Assembly: GCA_963210315.1 (NCBI GenBank)
Contig: OY723281.1
Span: forward strand, 1 to 64,000
Origin: Rhynchopus euleeides
Taxonomy: Eukaryota > Euglenozoa > Diplonemea > Diplonemida > Diplonemidae
DNA: 64,000 nt
Direction: 5' to 3'
The position numbers and the translations under genes were made by a program. Of this stretch, positions 39,169 through 51,372 are shown one piece after another. The notes beneath the pieces were generated by a model. The model worked only from the letters and a program-made list of their open reading frames with translations, was not told the DNA's origin and ran no database searches. How positions within the stretch are numbered: the stretch's first letter is position 1; each line of letters starts with the position of its first letter.

Positions 39169-40326
39169 GGGGGGGTCAAATGCCACCCTTTTACGTGGAC
39201 AAACACGATTTTTCAAAAAACCGGCGCAGAGGCCCCAAAGCCCCCGTAAACCCTCCAAACCCCCCCAGATCGGTCCGGAAACCCATCGAACCCCACTTTT
39301 CCACCATTCCGGGCACCTCAGGTGCCCGAATTGGGGTACCTAAATTTTGTGCCACCGTTTGGTACCGGACAGTGCCACTGTGTGGGAGGTTGGAAAAGAA
39401 AATGCCCCAACACACCACATCTGAGGGTTGCAATGCATGTTGCTTGCCAACCACGTCATCCGGTGGGTGTCAGGCGCTATGTAGGTGGCATCAGCCAGGT
39501 CTTCGATGTGTTCTGGCTTGTATATGTACCTCCCTGTCACCATGCACCGGGAGGCTGCCTGTAGGTACGGAACAAGTCCAGATGGTCGTGTGATTCCTGT
39601 GCAGCAGTGCTCCACAACCGGGATGTGTTGACAACGACTGTTGCAACACGAGCTGTACATTCCGGGAACACACGAAGTGCGCTGTCGTGGTACCCATTGT
39701 GCAGAATTGGTAGTTGCTGCGGTCTACTTTGCCTGGCCCAAGAGCACTGATACTGAACAGTGCAATATGCGTGGCGAGGTGAATGCAACGGAAGCGCGCA
39801 AAGTCAATACAGCTCTCGGATGGCGGGTGGTGGTGCCACTAGTGTGTGACGTTCACTCGAGGATACAACGCATCACAATGAATCAGCAACCGTGGACCGA
39901 GTACAATACGCTCTCTGTGGCTGGTGTGGGGGACAAAGGCAGTGCCTGTGCCGCAGGCAGGGAGGTACATATACAAGCCAGAACACATCGAAGACCTGGC
40001 TAATGCCACCTACATAGCGCCTGACACCCACCGGATGACGTGGTTGGCAAGCAACATGCATTGCAACCCTCAGATGTGGTGTGTTGGGGCATTTTCTTTT
40101 CCAACCTCCCACACAGTGGCACTGTACGGTACCAAACGGTGGCACAAAATTTAGGTACCCCAATTCGGGCACCTGAGGTGCCCGGAATGGTGGAAAAGTG
40201 GGGTTCGATGGGTTTCCGGACCGATCTGGGGGGGTTTGGAGGGTTTACGGGGGCTTTGGGGCCTCTGCGCCGGTTTTTTGAAAAATCGTGTTTATCCACG
40301 TAAAAGGGGGGGCATTTGACCCCCCC
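39169..40326. mobile_element. Foldback element FB-A copy 1, ~370-bp TIRs
   Basis: The element is 1158 bp, bounded by TA and starting GGGGGGGTCAAATG, with arms of about 370 bp (39169-39540 and 39955-40326) that are near-perfect inverted repeats. The ~410-bp centre is unique to this family and recurs inverted in copy 2. Its longest frame, about 100 residues containing VVVPLVCDVHSRIQRITM, matches nothing I know. It lies next to long G and C runs. Confidence 0.88.
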
Positions 40327-40371
40327 TACCCCCCCCCCCCCCTCCTCCCCCCCCGACCTCATCTTCGCCGT

Positions 40372-40415
40372 CGACCCTCAACAGCAGGCATGGAAATGCC
40401 TGCTGTTGAGGGTCG
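40372..40415. repeat. Perfect 20-bp hairpin with GGAA loop
   Basis: CGACCCTCAACAGCAGGCAT is followed by GGAA and then its exact reverse complement. There is no U tract after it and no known RNA family. Confidence 0.8.
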
Positions 40416-40514
40416 CCTGTGCTGGGGGCAACACTCCCCACCTCCACCCCCTCCCACCCACCCACACCGACCTTCTCCTTGCAAGTCAACGGGGGGGGGG
40501 GGGGGTGATAGGCA

Positions 40515-41074
40515 CACGGTGGGATCTTGTAAATTTTACATGTATAACTACAAGTATATACATGTATTATACATGTATAATACTTGCATGTCAACTATTA
40601 TACATGTATAATACATGTATATGCCTGAAATATACATGTAAAATACATGTATATCAAGTAAAAATACGAGTATAATACTTGCATGTCAACTATTATACTT
40701 GTATTTTTACTTGATATACATGTATTTTACATGTATATTTCAGGCATATACATGTATTATACATGTATAATAGTTGACATGCAAGTATTTTACATGTATA
40801 ATACTTGCATGACAAGTATTATACATGTAAAATACATGTAAATGCCTGAAATATACATGTAAAATACATGTATATCAAGTAAAAATACAAGTATAATAGT
40901 TGACATGCAAGTATTATACTCGTATTTTTACTTGATATACATGTATTTTACATGTATATTTCAGGCATATACATGTATTATACATGTATAATAGTTGACA
41001 TGCAAGTATTATACATGTATAATACATGTATATACTTGTAGTTATACATGTAAAATTTACAAGATCCCACCGTG
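40515..41074. mobile_element. 560-bp AT-rich palindromic element with CACGGTGGGATC ends
   Basis: The ends CACGGTGGGATCTTG are inverted. The whole interior is made of nested inverted ACATGTA-type repeats (TATACATGTA, TTACTTGATA, GTTGACATGC), so the element can fold on itself almost entirely. Base composition is about 75% A+T in a GC-rich region. The ends recall CACTA-type termini, but no clear duplication longer than CA is visible. It lies just 3' of ODAD3. Confidence 0.85.
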
Positions 41075-41225
41075 CAAGAAAATCTGTTTGCTTTTTTGAA
41101 AAAGGGGGGGGGGGAGCGCTCCATTTCAAAAAAGGGGTTTACGAGAAATCAGCTAGCAACGGGGGGGGGGGGGGGGGTTTGCCCACTACGCCCCGCTTTG
41201 CTTGTGTCCCCACCTCAGTACCGCC

Positions 41226-44200
41226 TCAGTCCTTGCTGCGCTTGCCACGCTTCTTCAGCTTCTTGTGCTCGCGCTGGACTGCCATCGATGCGAGCTTCTT
41301 AACTGTGTCGCGGTCCATCAAGTCGTCCACTTCCTCCTCCTCGATCAGCTCAGCCTCGTCACACACATCCTGTTCCGTCGGAATGCGGATCCGCCTGTTG
41401 TGCACAGGCAGCTCTGTGGCAGTGGGTGGGGCCACCTCCAGGCCATCTGCAGGCACAGATTCTTCGATGAGCGACTGCAGCTTCACGTCGCACTGCTTCA
41501 GGACATGCCCGACGTTTTCGTCGGTGACGGAGACGGGCCCGTCGCCCCGGAAGGAGGCCAGCTTCTCTGCGAGATGCTGCACTCCGGCCTTGACATCGAT
41601 CAGGATCTTCGCGACACGCTCGTACTTCGACCGTGTCTTCTCGCACTGGTTCTTCGCCTCGCCCAGGTGAGTCTCGAACTCGTCGACGATACGCCTGCTC
41701 CCGAGCTGCCCGTTGCCGCTGTACTTCAGCTCCTCCACACGTGCTGCCAGGTCCGCCTTCTCGGCCTGCTTCGTGGCGATCTTTGCCTGCATGTCCTTCG
41801 TCATCTCCACAAGGCTCCGGTGCGTGTCCTCTTGTGTCACGAATTTGTTGATCACATGGATGACTGCTGCGTATTCATCCGGCTCCGTCACACCCTGTGT
41901 GTGTGGGTGTGGGCCATTGGGGGGTGCCAGAAAGCCCTCCACCTGTCGCCGAAGGAAGGCGAAGGCACGACAGCCATTCACAGCGCACAGCATGGGGAGC
42001 CCCACCTGTCGCAGCCTCGGGTGGGGTGGGCTGGGGTGCGACCACTCCCCTCTACTGTCATGTTATTGGTTTATTTCTGTGTACAGATACACACTGCTGA
42101 TTCGCTTGTCGGGTGGGGGGGGGGGGGGGGGGGGGTAGGGGTGGGTCACTGGGGGAAACATTGGCCAATTTTTGAGATGTGCGTTTTTGACCCTAAAAAG
42201 GTGCTTCTGGTGCCAGAAAGTGCCCAATATACTCCGGAAACTCAATTCCGCCCACTCCCACGGGGTGGTATGCCCCTGACGATGCCGTTTTTAGCAACCA
42301 AAATTTTTGGGACAGAACTTGTACCTGGGCTGCACTCCACAGGACACATCAAGCAAAGCAAACACACCTCAACCTGCCAGATGCACAGAAGAACTGTTGT
42401 CGTTGATTGTTCTGAAACATAACAGCTTCTCGGTGCCTCCAGAGGCCAAAAGGCAAGCCAATGTGAGGTGATCGCACCAGGAAAAGTTGTGGGAGAAGTA
42501 TGGTACAGTTCGTGTCCCGTTTGACGCTGTTCTTCGGGAGCTTACGGCAGCTGGTCTGTGGCACGGGTGCATCCGTTGCCAAGGAGCGCGTCCTCGGGTG
42601 TGGGACCTCACCTGTGAGCATGTGGCACAGGGACGCCATACGAGAGTCTCTCAGATGCCTCCTCTGATGGGAGGCAGCGGACTGGAACAGGCACCTGGTA
42701 CAGAAGGCACGGGTACAAGAAGTGGCCCAGAAATATCGCACAGCAGAAGCGCAAGGTTTGCACGTCTCAGCTTCCAGCCCCAACTTCCGCTCAACGGTAT
42801 TGTCGGGAAGTACTCAGGCATGTCTGCATTGTCAAATTTGAGGCTGATTGGGAGTCACAAATGACTGGATTGAGGGGGTCTCCGGAATCTACAGTTGAGA
42901 TACGGGCCAGTCTCTCAAAGGAAGAGGAAATCAGATCTGATTGCTCTCGCCGACGAGCAAGGCGTTATGCAGGACGCAATTCATGTACCAGAACTACGGA
43001 CGGACCTCCTGAGGGCCATCCGGCGCCGCTGGCAGTCCCTGAGGGTGATACAAAGGGCAACAGCGGAAATAAGCAGACTGCACAAATAGCCTCAGGTACA
43101 AGTTCTGTCCCAAAAAATTTGGTCGCTAAAAACGGCATCGTCGGGGGCATACCACCCCGTGGGAGTGGGCGGAAATGAGTTTCCGGATCATATTGGGCAC
43201 TTTCTGCCAGCAGAATCACCTTTTGAGGGTCAAAAACTCGTTTCTCAAAATTTGGCCAATGTACACGCTTTTTTAGGTGCAGTGACCCACCCCTAGGGGG
43301 GGGGGGGAAAGAAACATATCAAAAGACATAGCAAAAACGGGGGTTGGGGGAGGGGGGGGGGGGGGGAATGGTTGAGAAAAAACATCAAGCGACCACTCCC
43401 CTCTGTCCCTCTGAACCGCACCCTGGTGAAGGCAAGGCAACATGCATACCGTCGCCTCCTTGATGCGCTTGAAGTGCGTCTCATACTCCTCCTCGCGCTC
43501 ACGCTCCTCGACAGTCTTGACATCGCTGGTGGCCTGCAGGAGTCGGGGGGAGGCGGGGGTGTAATGTGCACTACCGGGGAGACCGAGCTAACTCTACTGT
43601 CAGGGGGTCTTCGCTACGGGGTGATCGTCAGTGCATTTTAGTGCATTTCCTGTTGAATTTGCTGAAAACTGACGAAGTTTGTCGACCCAGCGAAGACCCC
43701 CCTCATGTTATTGGTTTTATTTTCTGTGTACAGATACACACTGCTGATTCGCTTGTCGGGTGGGGGGGGGGGGGGGGGGGGGGTAGGGGGGGTCAAATGG
43801 GGGTGACAAACACGATTTTTCAAAAAACCGGCGCAGAGGCCCCAAAGCCCCCGTAAACCCTCCAAACCCCCCCAGATCGGTCCGGAAACCCATCGAACCC
43901 CACTTTTCCACCATTCCGGGCACCTCAGGTGCCCGAATTGGGGTACCTAAATTTTGTGCCACCGTTTGGTACCGTACAGTGCCACTGTGTGGGAGGTTGG
44001 AAAAGAAAATGCCCCAACACACCACATCTGAGGGTTGCAATGCATGTTGCTTGCCAACCACGTCATCCGGTGGGTGTCAGGCGCTATGTAGGTGGCATTA
44101 GCCAGGTCTTCGATGTGTTCTGGCTTGTATATATACCTCCCTGCCTGCGGCACAGGCACTGCCTTTGTCCCCCACACCAGCCACAGAGAGCGTATTGTAC

Positions 44201-47143
44201 TCGGTCCACGGTTGCTGATTCATTGTGATGCGTTGTATCCTCGAGTGAACGTCACACACTAGTGGCACCACCACCCGCCATCCGAGAGCTGTATTGACTT
44301 TGCGCCCTTCCGTTGCATTCACCTCGCCACGCATATTGCACCGTTCAGTACCAGTGCTCTTGGGCCAGGCAAAGTAGACCGCAGCAACTACCAATTCTGG
44401 CACAATGGGTACCACGACAGCGCACTTCGTGTGTTCCCGGAATGTACAGCTCGTGTTGCAACAGTCGTTGTCAACACATCCCGGTTGTGGAGCACTGCTG
44501 CACAGGAATCACACGACCATCTGGACTTGTTCCGTACCTACAGGCAGCCTCCCGGTGCATGGTGGCAGGGAGGTACATATACAAGCCAGAACTCATCGAA
44601 GACCTGGCTAATGCCACCTACATAGCGCCTGACACCCACCGGATGACGTGGTTGGCAAGCAACATGCATTGCAACCCTCAGATGTGGTGTGTTGGGGCAT
44701 TTTCTTTTCCAACCTCCCACACAGTGGCACTGTCCGGTACCAAACGGTGGCACAAAATTTAGGTACCCCAATTCGGGCACCTGAGGTGCCCGGAATGGTG
44801 GAAAAGTGGGGTTCGATGGGTTTCCGGACCGATCTGGGGGGGTTTGGAGGGTTTACGGGGGCTTTGGGGCCTCTGCGCCGGTTTTTTGAAAAATCGTGTT
44901 TGTCCACGTAAAAGGGTGGCATTTGACCCCCCCTAGGGGGGGGGGGGAACATAGCAAAAAGAGACCGAGCTAACTCTAGTGCTGCCTCCACTGTCTTATA
45001 TACACACACGGGAAACTTGTGTTACTAGTGTAGACACACACCGGCTTGCTCTGGGTGTGGCCTCCACTGACACACACACGGAAGGCAGTCTTTCGGGGCA
45101 GCTCTCGATGCCGCCCCACTTCGGCACCCACCTCTGCTTTACGATGCAATGTGTCGGACAAGCATACCCGCAGGCCACGCTCCTTCTCGCGCTCTTCGGC
45201 CTCCCGCTTCGCAGCAAGCTCCTCCTCGGTACGGCGCTGCTTCTCTGTCCTCTCCAGCTTCTGCGTTTGGTCCAGGCGCCGCTGCACAAGCCTGCAGGTG
45301 GGCGGGATGTGGCGGAAGAGAATAAAAGCAGTGCGCCGCGTGGGTGGGGGTCGCTTGTGGTGAAACGGGTGGTATCGGGGGGTGGGTGGCTTCGCTCTGT
45401 GTCAGACTGTGTCAGGTTGCCTCCTGTTATGTGGAGGCGGCTTTTCTGCAGTTCTGAGCGAAGGCCCCCAAAGAGGGTGGGGGGGGGGGGGGGTTTTGCT
45501 GGAAAACCGACGGGGCTGTGGAAAATTCTATTCCCCGCACGTTTTGCTGCGCTCGCCTGTGACACCACACGGAAGAAAAGAACGAGAAGCTTGTTTGTTG
45601 ACCGCATCCACCATCCCTTCTGTCAGCAGTGCATACTTCTTCCTCTCGTCCAGCTCCTTGTCCTTCTGCCTCTTCTCCTCTTCATAAGCAGCCCTGAACT
45701 GCCCGAGCTCCGCCTGTGTGTTGTGTGTGTGTGTGTGTGGTCCCAGATTTTAAGGGGGGTCTTCGCGACAGGGTAATCGTGAGTCACGTAGAGCGTGAGT
45801 AGGATAGCGGGCCCGGTTACTCACGGTATGGTCCCTCGGGGCCAAGCTGCGATGCCAGCACGCTGACCCAAATTGCAATACAATCGTGAGTGCATTTTGG
45901 TGATTTTCCTAAAATTGTGCGTGTGTGTCTGTGCCTCACAACAACCCAGCCGCACAAAAAAATAGAAGCTGCGGCACAGTAATCATCCCCCCCCCCTCAC
46001 CCACACACGGTGGACCCCCACCCCCTGGAGCGGGGGTCTGCACTGCTATTTTTGGTACCCAGACGACCCCCGCGAGCGGGGGTCCAGACCCCCACTCGCG
46101 GGGGTTGGACCCTGGCCAGACCCCCGATATTCCGATATCCCAAAAGGGTCTACCCCGACGTGCGGGAGTCCACCGTGCAGGAACCCCACAGGGCGGAAGC
46201 CAGCCCCCACTGGGTGACTGATAACCACCCCACCCCACCCCATCCCCTCCCCCTCCCTCCCGGCTTTCTCGCAGCCTCTTCCCTCCCGCATACCCTTGCG
46301 ATGTCCTTCGCATGCGCAGCGTCGTGCGACATGTTGAGCAGCTCATGGTAGTCGTGATCCTTCGCCTTGAGGGTGCGCTCTATGGCAGCGAGCTGGTTAT
46401 CGAACCCAACGCGCTCGTCCTTCAGGCGGCGAACGATCTGCTCATACGTGCGGCGGATCGACATCGCCTCGTTGTATTTGATCATGCTCTTGTCCAGGCG
46501 GTTCTCAAGCATGCGCATCTTCCTGTCTAAAGGACTCTCCTCCTGATACACCGGCTGTGCCTCGACCTGGATGTGCTGCAGCTGCTCCTCCAAACGCGCC
46601 AGCTCTTTGCGGCGCGCGTCGTTCTTCGACTTGATCTCATCCAGCTGCCTCCGTTTCGTGTTGATCTGGGTATCCAGCACTTGAATCTTCTTCTGGTGGA
46701 ATGACTCAGCGTTTGAACCCTGCGCGCCTTCCTTTGCAAGCCGAGTCCGGGCAGCGAGCTCCTTGTTGTCTTGGCGGAGTGACCGGATGAGCTGTCGTGC
46801 GGTGTGGAGTGTTGTGTTGCCAATTGCTTTACTACAGTAATATGTTCATCCACATCTCATCCATTATCAACACACCAATCAATGTTTTCCTCTACTCTGG
46901 GGTTTAGAAATGGGGACAAGTTCGTCTCGAGGGCTGTAGCATAGCACAGAAAGTCGGATCGCACACACCACTCCTGAGCCGCATTCCTGCTGCCCCTAAC
47001 TCGGTCTGAACACCACCGCCTCGCCACAAGCATACCTCGTTGTTTTGCCGAATGGAGACCTGGCTCGACTCAAAATGAGTCTTTCGATCGCTCTCCATAA
47101 GACGCAGCTTGTTCTCCATTAACTGCGTTTCGGACTGAGCCAT
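41226..47143 (-). CDS. ODAD3: Outer dynein arm docking complex subunit, ODAD3/CCDC151 type (six exons)
   Basis: Exons (minus strand): 47036-47143, 46294-46791, 45603-45713, 45168-45281, 43450-43533, 41226-41894. All junctions are phase 0. Most donors read GTATGC (exon 3 uses GTCAAC) and acceptors are CAG. The joined protein is 527 residues and almost wholly coiled coil. Family landmarks in order: MESDRKTHFESSQ near the start, LENRLDKSMIKYNEAMSIRR and HDAAHAKDIAR in exon 2, FKRIKEATG across exons 5-6, LAARVEELKYSG and VKAGVQHLAEKL, then RRIRIP, an acidic EEEEVDD stretch and a Lys-rich tail. These match the human and algal proteins that tether outer dynein arms to axonemal doublets, so this organism builds motile cilia or flagella. 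Human CCDC151 is near 595 residues, so length fits. Introns 4 and 5 are enlarged by nested transposons. The exon 3 donor is the least certain boundary. Confidence 0.9.
42038..43404. mobile_element. Rep-X copy 1 in ODAD3 intron 5, 16-bp target duplication, hosting FB-B
   Basis: GCGACCACTCCCCTCT occurs at 42038-42053 and 43389-43404. The inserted unit starts ACTGTCATGTTATTGG, contains a G run, and ends GAGAAAAAACATCAA. Long target duplications suggest a retroposon, but family and polarity are unclear. FB-B sits in its G run. Confidence 0.8.
42138..43293. mobile_element. Foldback element FB-B, ~200-bp TIRs, in a G run
   Basis: The element is 1156 bp between TA dinucleotides. The ends GGGGTGGGTCACTG are inverted and the arms span about 42138-42336 and 43090-43293. 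The interior has a short frame with SDLIALADEQGVMQDAI (about 42895-43089) reminiscent of a SAP DNA-binding motif, but I would not call a gene. The flank on both sides is poly-G. Confidence 0.85.
43603..43702. mobile_element. MITE in Rep-X, TCA target duplication
   Basis: 100 bp with GGGGGTCTTCGCT TIRs flanked by TCA. The uninterrupted site CTACTGTCATGTTATTGG is present at about 42050 and 61480, confirming the 3-bp duplication. Confidence 0.92.
43786..44933. mobile_element. Foldback element FB-A copy 2 (centre inverted relative to copy 1)
   Basis: 1148 bp between TA dinucleotides, with the same arms as 39169-40326 and the internal segment in opposite orientation. It is flanked by G runs on both sides. 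Confidence 0.88.
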
Positions 47144-48107
47144 TGTGCAGCCGGCAGCAACGCAGGTAACAATGTAGGCGACAGGGCTAGCTGAGAGCAG
47201 ATGACGAACCCAGCAGCACACACCCAGCGGGTTTGCCTGACGCTATGCCTCCTCGCCCAGTCTCTCTCGCACCAAACCCAGATCTCACGCGGGCACGCGC
47301 AGGAACCGGCGGAAAACCGACGGGTCGTGTGATAGGCAACAAAATTCTGTTTGTTTTTTTTGAAAAAACAGCGCTCCAGCTCAAGTAGGGAGGGGGGGGG
47401 GGGTTATTGAAATAGAAGTAGAAGTCTCAGGAATCACAGGGATGATCTCCTTGGTGGGAGGGGGGGGGGGGGGCCGAGCAGTGTGGAGGTGGCGGTGGGA
47501 TGTGTAGGTGTGGATGGACGTGGGACAAAAGGGGGGGGGGGGGTGGGGTGAGGGAGATGCTGAGATAGGAATATCTCAATGACAGGTGGTGGAAGCAGAT
47601 CGTTCCGGCAAACGCACAGCCTCTGATGTTCCAAGAGGCTGTGGGAGGGGGGGGGGGGTGAGAAAATGCACGGAGATCGGGCAATGGGGAAAAGGGGGGG
47701 GGGGGAAAGGCCTGTGGGTGTGGTGGGTGCGGGTTCAGGGGGTGTAAGATAGGCCTGGTTTTCCGGCTTTCAAAACCAGGGTTTCCCGGTTTCCGGTCAG
47801 AGTCTTGTAGCCGCCTGGATGTGGTGTGGGTGTGGGATGTGGCGGAGAAAACGCGACTGGTGTAAGGGGTGCATCGAGAGGGGGGCTTCGTGAGGGAGGG
47901 GAGGGGAGGGGGTGTGGAGCAGTCTGCAGAGAGAGCACTGCGTCAAGCATTTGCCCTCTTCCCATCTCAGATGCAAACGCATTGCTGCCTCCAGATAGAG
48001 GAAGGGTCAAGTCCTGCCGTTGTTGCGAGGCAGAACACAACAAATACGCAAGCAGGCGCAACACGACGGCGAACACGAAGACAGGGAACAGGGACGAGAC
48101 ACTGCAC
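47144..48107. other. Spacer between ODAD3 start and WD40-B
   Basis: Several G runs (about 47390, 47460, 47530, 47650, 47695). The part from about 47920 is the duplicated 3' flank of the WD40 gene. This should include the ODAD3 promoter, but I see no specific element. Confidence 0.5.
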
Positions 48108-49250
48108 TCAGGGTGAAACGGAAGACACAGCACGCACAGAGACTGAAGTTTCGTTCGTTGGTGTGAAGACCCACCTCCCGCAGAGGCTGAGTGCAACACT
48201 CTCACCCTGTGAGTCCACCTTCCCCAGACACTCACCTGTGCTGAGGCGGTACAGTGTGGTGCTGTCCAAGAGTTCCACTGCAACAACATCACCTGGCTGT
48301 CACACAGCAAGTGAGGTGGGATAGCAGTCCAGTTGCACAGTACGCAGGCAGCTGAGGGAGGTTGTGCACCACACCTTGAGTGACTTGTCGTCAGAGCACG
48401 ACACCAGGTGCTGCTCGTCCTGAGTCAGGGCGATGCTGATCACCCAATCAGTGTGCCCATCCAGGGTGTGTGTGTGTGTGAGGGTGCTGATGTCCCACAC
48501 ACGGATGGTCTTGTCCCTTGACCCGCTGAAGATCCTCGTGCCCGACACAGCAATGCTGAAAACAGCGTGGCTGTGACCCTCCAGCACTGTGGCGCTCGGT
48601 GTGCCCTTCAAGTCCCACACACGCACTTTCCCTGATGAGTCTCCGGACACCAGACGTCCGCAGCGTGTCCACGCTGCACTGTACACGCTGGCGTTGTTGT
48701 GGTGCAGCATGCACACCTCCTCCCAAGTTGAAGTCAGCCACACGCAGATGGTGCCGTCATCAGAGCACGTTGCCAACCACGTCCCACAGACAGAGAACGG
48801 TGTGCGACAGATAGCCTCGACACCGTGTGTGAAGTCCGCCACCACAGCAGCGGTGGTGGTGTCAAACACAGTGATGTGTCCGTTGGCGTAACCCACAGCA
48901 TACAGGGTCCCACACCTCGACAGTGTGATGCGGAGTGTCTTGCCGCCATGGGTCGATGAGTAGACTGCGGGAGCCTTGACGATGGGCCAGCGTGGGACGA
49001 GCTGGACAGCACCCCCGTCCTCCAGACCCGTGTCGGCAACGCGCTGTGCATCGTCCAGCTCCTCCTCACACCCTTCGATGTGTGCTGCGACGTTTTCAGC
49101 CTCACGGACTGGGTTGATAGAACCCGGAAACATCTCGTTGAGCGCATCCGCCTTCAGCCCGACCACGGTCCCGCCTTCCGGAACACCGACGACACAGCTG
49201 TCTCCGGTCCCCGTGTGACGTACAGTCACATCCACGGTGGGGCCGTCCAT
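48108..49250 (-). pseudogene. WD40 copy B: paralogue of 34919-36061 with a premature stop
   Basis: From the ATG at 49250 it matches copy A closely through the ubiquitin-like domain and most blades. An in-frame TGA at 48300-48302 replaces the Ser codon of AVSQPGDVV. After it the same frame continues to the original stop at 48108-48110, with good similarity (QPGDVVAVE, VALSLCGRWVFTPTN). One lesion removes the last ~64 residues, roughly the closing blade. It is either a young pseudogene or a shortened protein of 316 residues. The whole locus, with upstream exon and 3' flank, is a segmental duplicate of copy A. Confidence 0.82.
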
Positions 49251-49404
49251 CCCTGTGGTGGGGGTGGTTGGGAGGAGGTGAGGTGTCGAGATGGTTGTCG
49301 GCTCGCAAGCTTGCACACAACCAGAACAAGTCACGCACAGCTCAAGTGCGGAAGAACTATCAGAAGGCAACTCTCCTTTCCAGCCACAACAGTTCTGATG
49401 ACAC

Positions 49405-49680
49405 GAAACTTGTTCCTCGCATTGGTGCTGCCATACTCTTGCTGCTGGGTTCGACACCTGCGGGCTCTGTGGGGTTGGTGGCGAGCACCTTCTCCACGAC
49501 TGGGCCCCCCTCCGCCGCGATGCCCCCCTCCAGGGACCCACCCACAGCACCCGGGGTCGCAGGCGATTGCACCGGGCAGGCCGTGACGCGACGCCGCTTC
49601 GACGCGCTCTGTGGGGGAGTGCCCGGCTCCGCTGCGGGGGGCGTCACGCACCTCCCCTTCTTCCCGCCCCTCGCAGACAT
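49405..49680 (-). CDS. Probable N-terminal exon of WD40 copy B
   Basis: Almost identical to 36269-36544 (MSARGGKKGR start, KRRRVT). The spacer to the WD40 ATG is 154 bp here versus 207 bp in copy A, because copy A has about 45 extra bases beside the donor. The contrast between conserved exon and variable spacer supports an intron. Confidence 0.5.
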
Positions 49681-51372
49681 GGTGCCGGGAGGAGGCTGTG
49701 TGGGTGGTGGTGTGCGCGTGGGGTGGTGTGCCCCACACGCCCTGCTGCGGTGGTGGCGCTGTGTGTGTTCAGCAATGATGATACAACATGCTAGCACACA
49801 AGGCAGGGCGGGAGGAATGCGGGCAATTCGTGCCTGGGCAGAGGGGCTGGGGGGGTCAAGGTCTGCGTTACTGTACGGCATTCACACACATCGCCTGTTG
49901 GGCAGTCACGTGAAGTGCGTCCGTCTGAGGTCTGGAAGTGGCAGCCTTTGAGCAGTGCCTTCATCCCTTCCACTCATCCTCCCTCCCCGCTCTCCCCCCC
50001 ACCTCACCGCATCTATGTATCCCGCCGACAAACTGGTCTGGGCAAAAAGACCCCCAAAGCCCGAAAAAGACGCAAAGCAAATCAAGGGTTGCTGGGTTTC
50101 TTTTGCTCCCCAAGTCTCCCGCACAGTCAGACTACCTTTTGGAGGAAACTTCTCGCGACGGGGGCATGGAACGTTGGCGAACATGCCGAAGAACAGAAGA
50201 ACAACTGCCGCGAGTGAAGCTACCCTCACCCCACCCCCACTCCTCTCCCCTATGTTACCTTCTCGTCTATTCGCTGCTTTTTACCCCACCCCACACCCCA
50301 CAGTCTCTCATAGGGGGTCTTCGCTGGTCGTTATCCTTCGTCAATCTTCGTCACTTTTCACAGAATTCAACAGGAAATGCACCAAAATGCATTGACAACC
50401 ACCCCATCGCAAAAACCTCAACGCTTCTCTTTTTGCTTAGTGCAGGTTCGCCCCGGGTGGCGAACACTGATGTTGCGTCTCGCTGCTTGTCACCTTGTCA
50501 CACGCGTGGATCTTTCAAAAGTATCCCAGGTCGCACCGAGCACACGCTGCTTTGATGTAATCTGGACACTGCGGGAACTCTTCATTGTTCAGTGCAGGCC
50601 TACGCCGAGCGAATTCTGGCGGCAACCAAATCCCACCCACATTGTTCCCCATCTCCACCACTCCACCCCCAACACAAACACACAGCAAGCGTGGCCTTTC
50701 TTGAGTAGCGTCGAGCACAGCCACGCGGCAACACGTTAATCTTGTTAGACTGTATGACGCACCGAGCGAACTCTGGTGCTGCCTCCACTTCACACATACA
50801 CACACACGCGAACCTTTCATAGTAGTGTAGACACACACCGAGCACTCGCCCTTGGTGTGGTCCCCACTGTCACACCTCCAACCACCGGGGCAACCAGGTA
50901 TCCAGCCTCTGGAAAAACCCCACGAAAACTCTTTATACCCTTCCCCCTCCCCCCTTCCTCTTCACCGATTGGGTAGATGTTTCATGACAATAACAGAACA
51001 GAACGAATGGTGTGATCGAGATAGTGGAAGCGATCAACAAGTACAACCACTCTCTCTGAGATCTCAGAATGTTTACCTCACCCCTTTTCCCGTTCCTATC
51101 CTCCGACACAAATCAGAGACTCAAGAATTTCGCCGGGTTTTGCCGAAACTATGCGTCTGCAAATCAGTCGGGGAAATACTATCCTTTCCGTTTGCTTCAC
51201 TCACTTGCTACAGGGAAACCTAGAAGGGAAAAGAACCTTGTTGTTTGTGTCAAACGCACCGTGCTCACGGAAGGCGTTCAGAACTAAAAAGGTTGCAGTG
51301 GGAGCAATGTTTTGTTCACCTACACTCCACGCCCCAACGTGCAGGTGACCAGAAGGTTGCACAAACAAAAAT
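49681..51372. other. Spacer with degenerate MITE and a duplicated 260-bp segment
   Basis: 50313-50415 is a diverged MITE (intact left end GGGGGTCTTCGCT). 50748-51010 is repeated at 59393-59658. Sequence at 51130-51170 (TTTCGCCGGGTTTTGCCG) recurs at 59828 and 60627. Frames at 49906-50229 show no recognisable family. Confidence 0.55.

Larger units (their letters stand above)
43579..44977. mobile_element. Rep-X copy 2 in ODAD3 intron 4, 17-bp target duplication, hosting a MITE and FB-A
   Basis: GAGACCGAGCTAACTCT occurs at 43579-43595 and 44961-44977. The unit starts ACTGTCA, is split by a MITE (43603-43702) and by FB-A copy 2 (43786-44933), and ends ACATAGCAAAAA. Confidence 0.85.

Noticed and set aside
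42895-43089. SAP-domain protein inside FB-B
   Set aside because: Only a single helix-like motif resembles SAP. The frame is 64 residues and no second copy is available for comparison.
49906-50229. Possible PWWP-like motif (DKLVWAKRPPKP)
   Set aside because: Only the VWAK core fits; the rest of the domain is absent and the frame is short.
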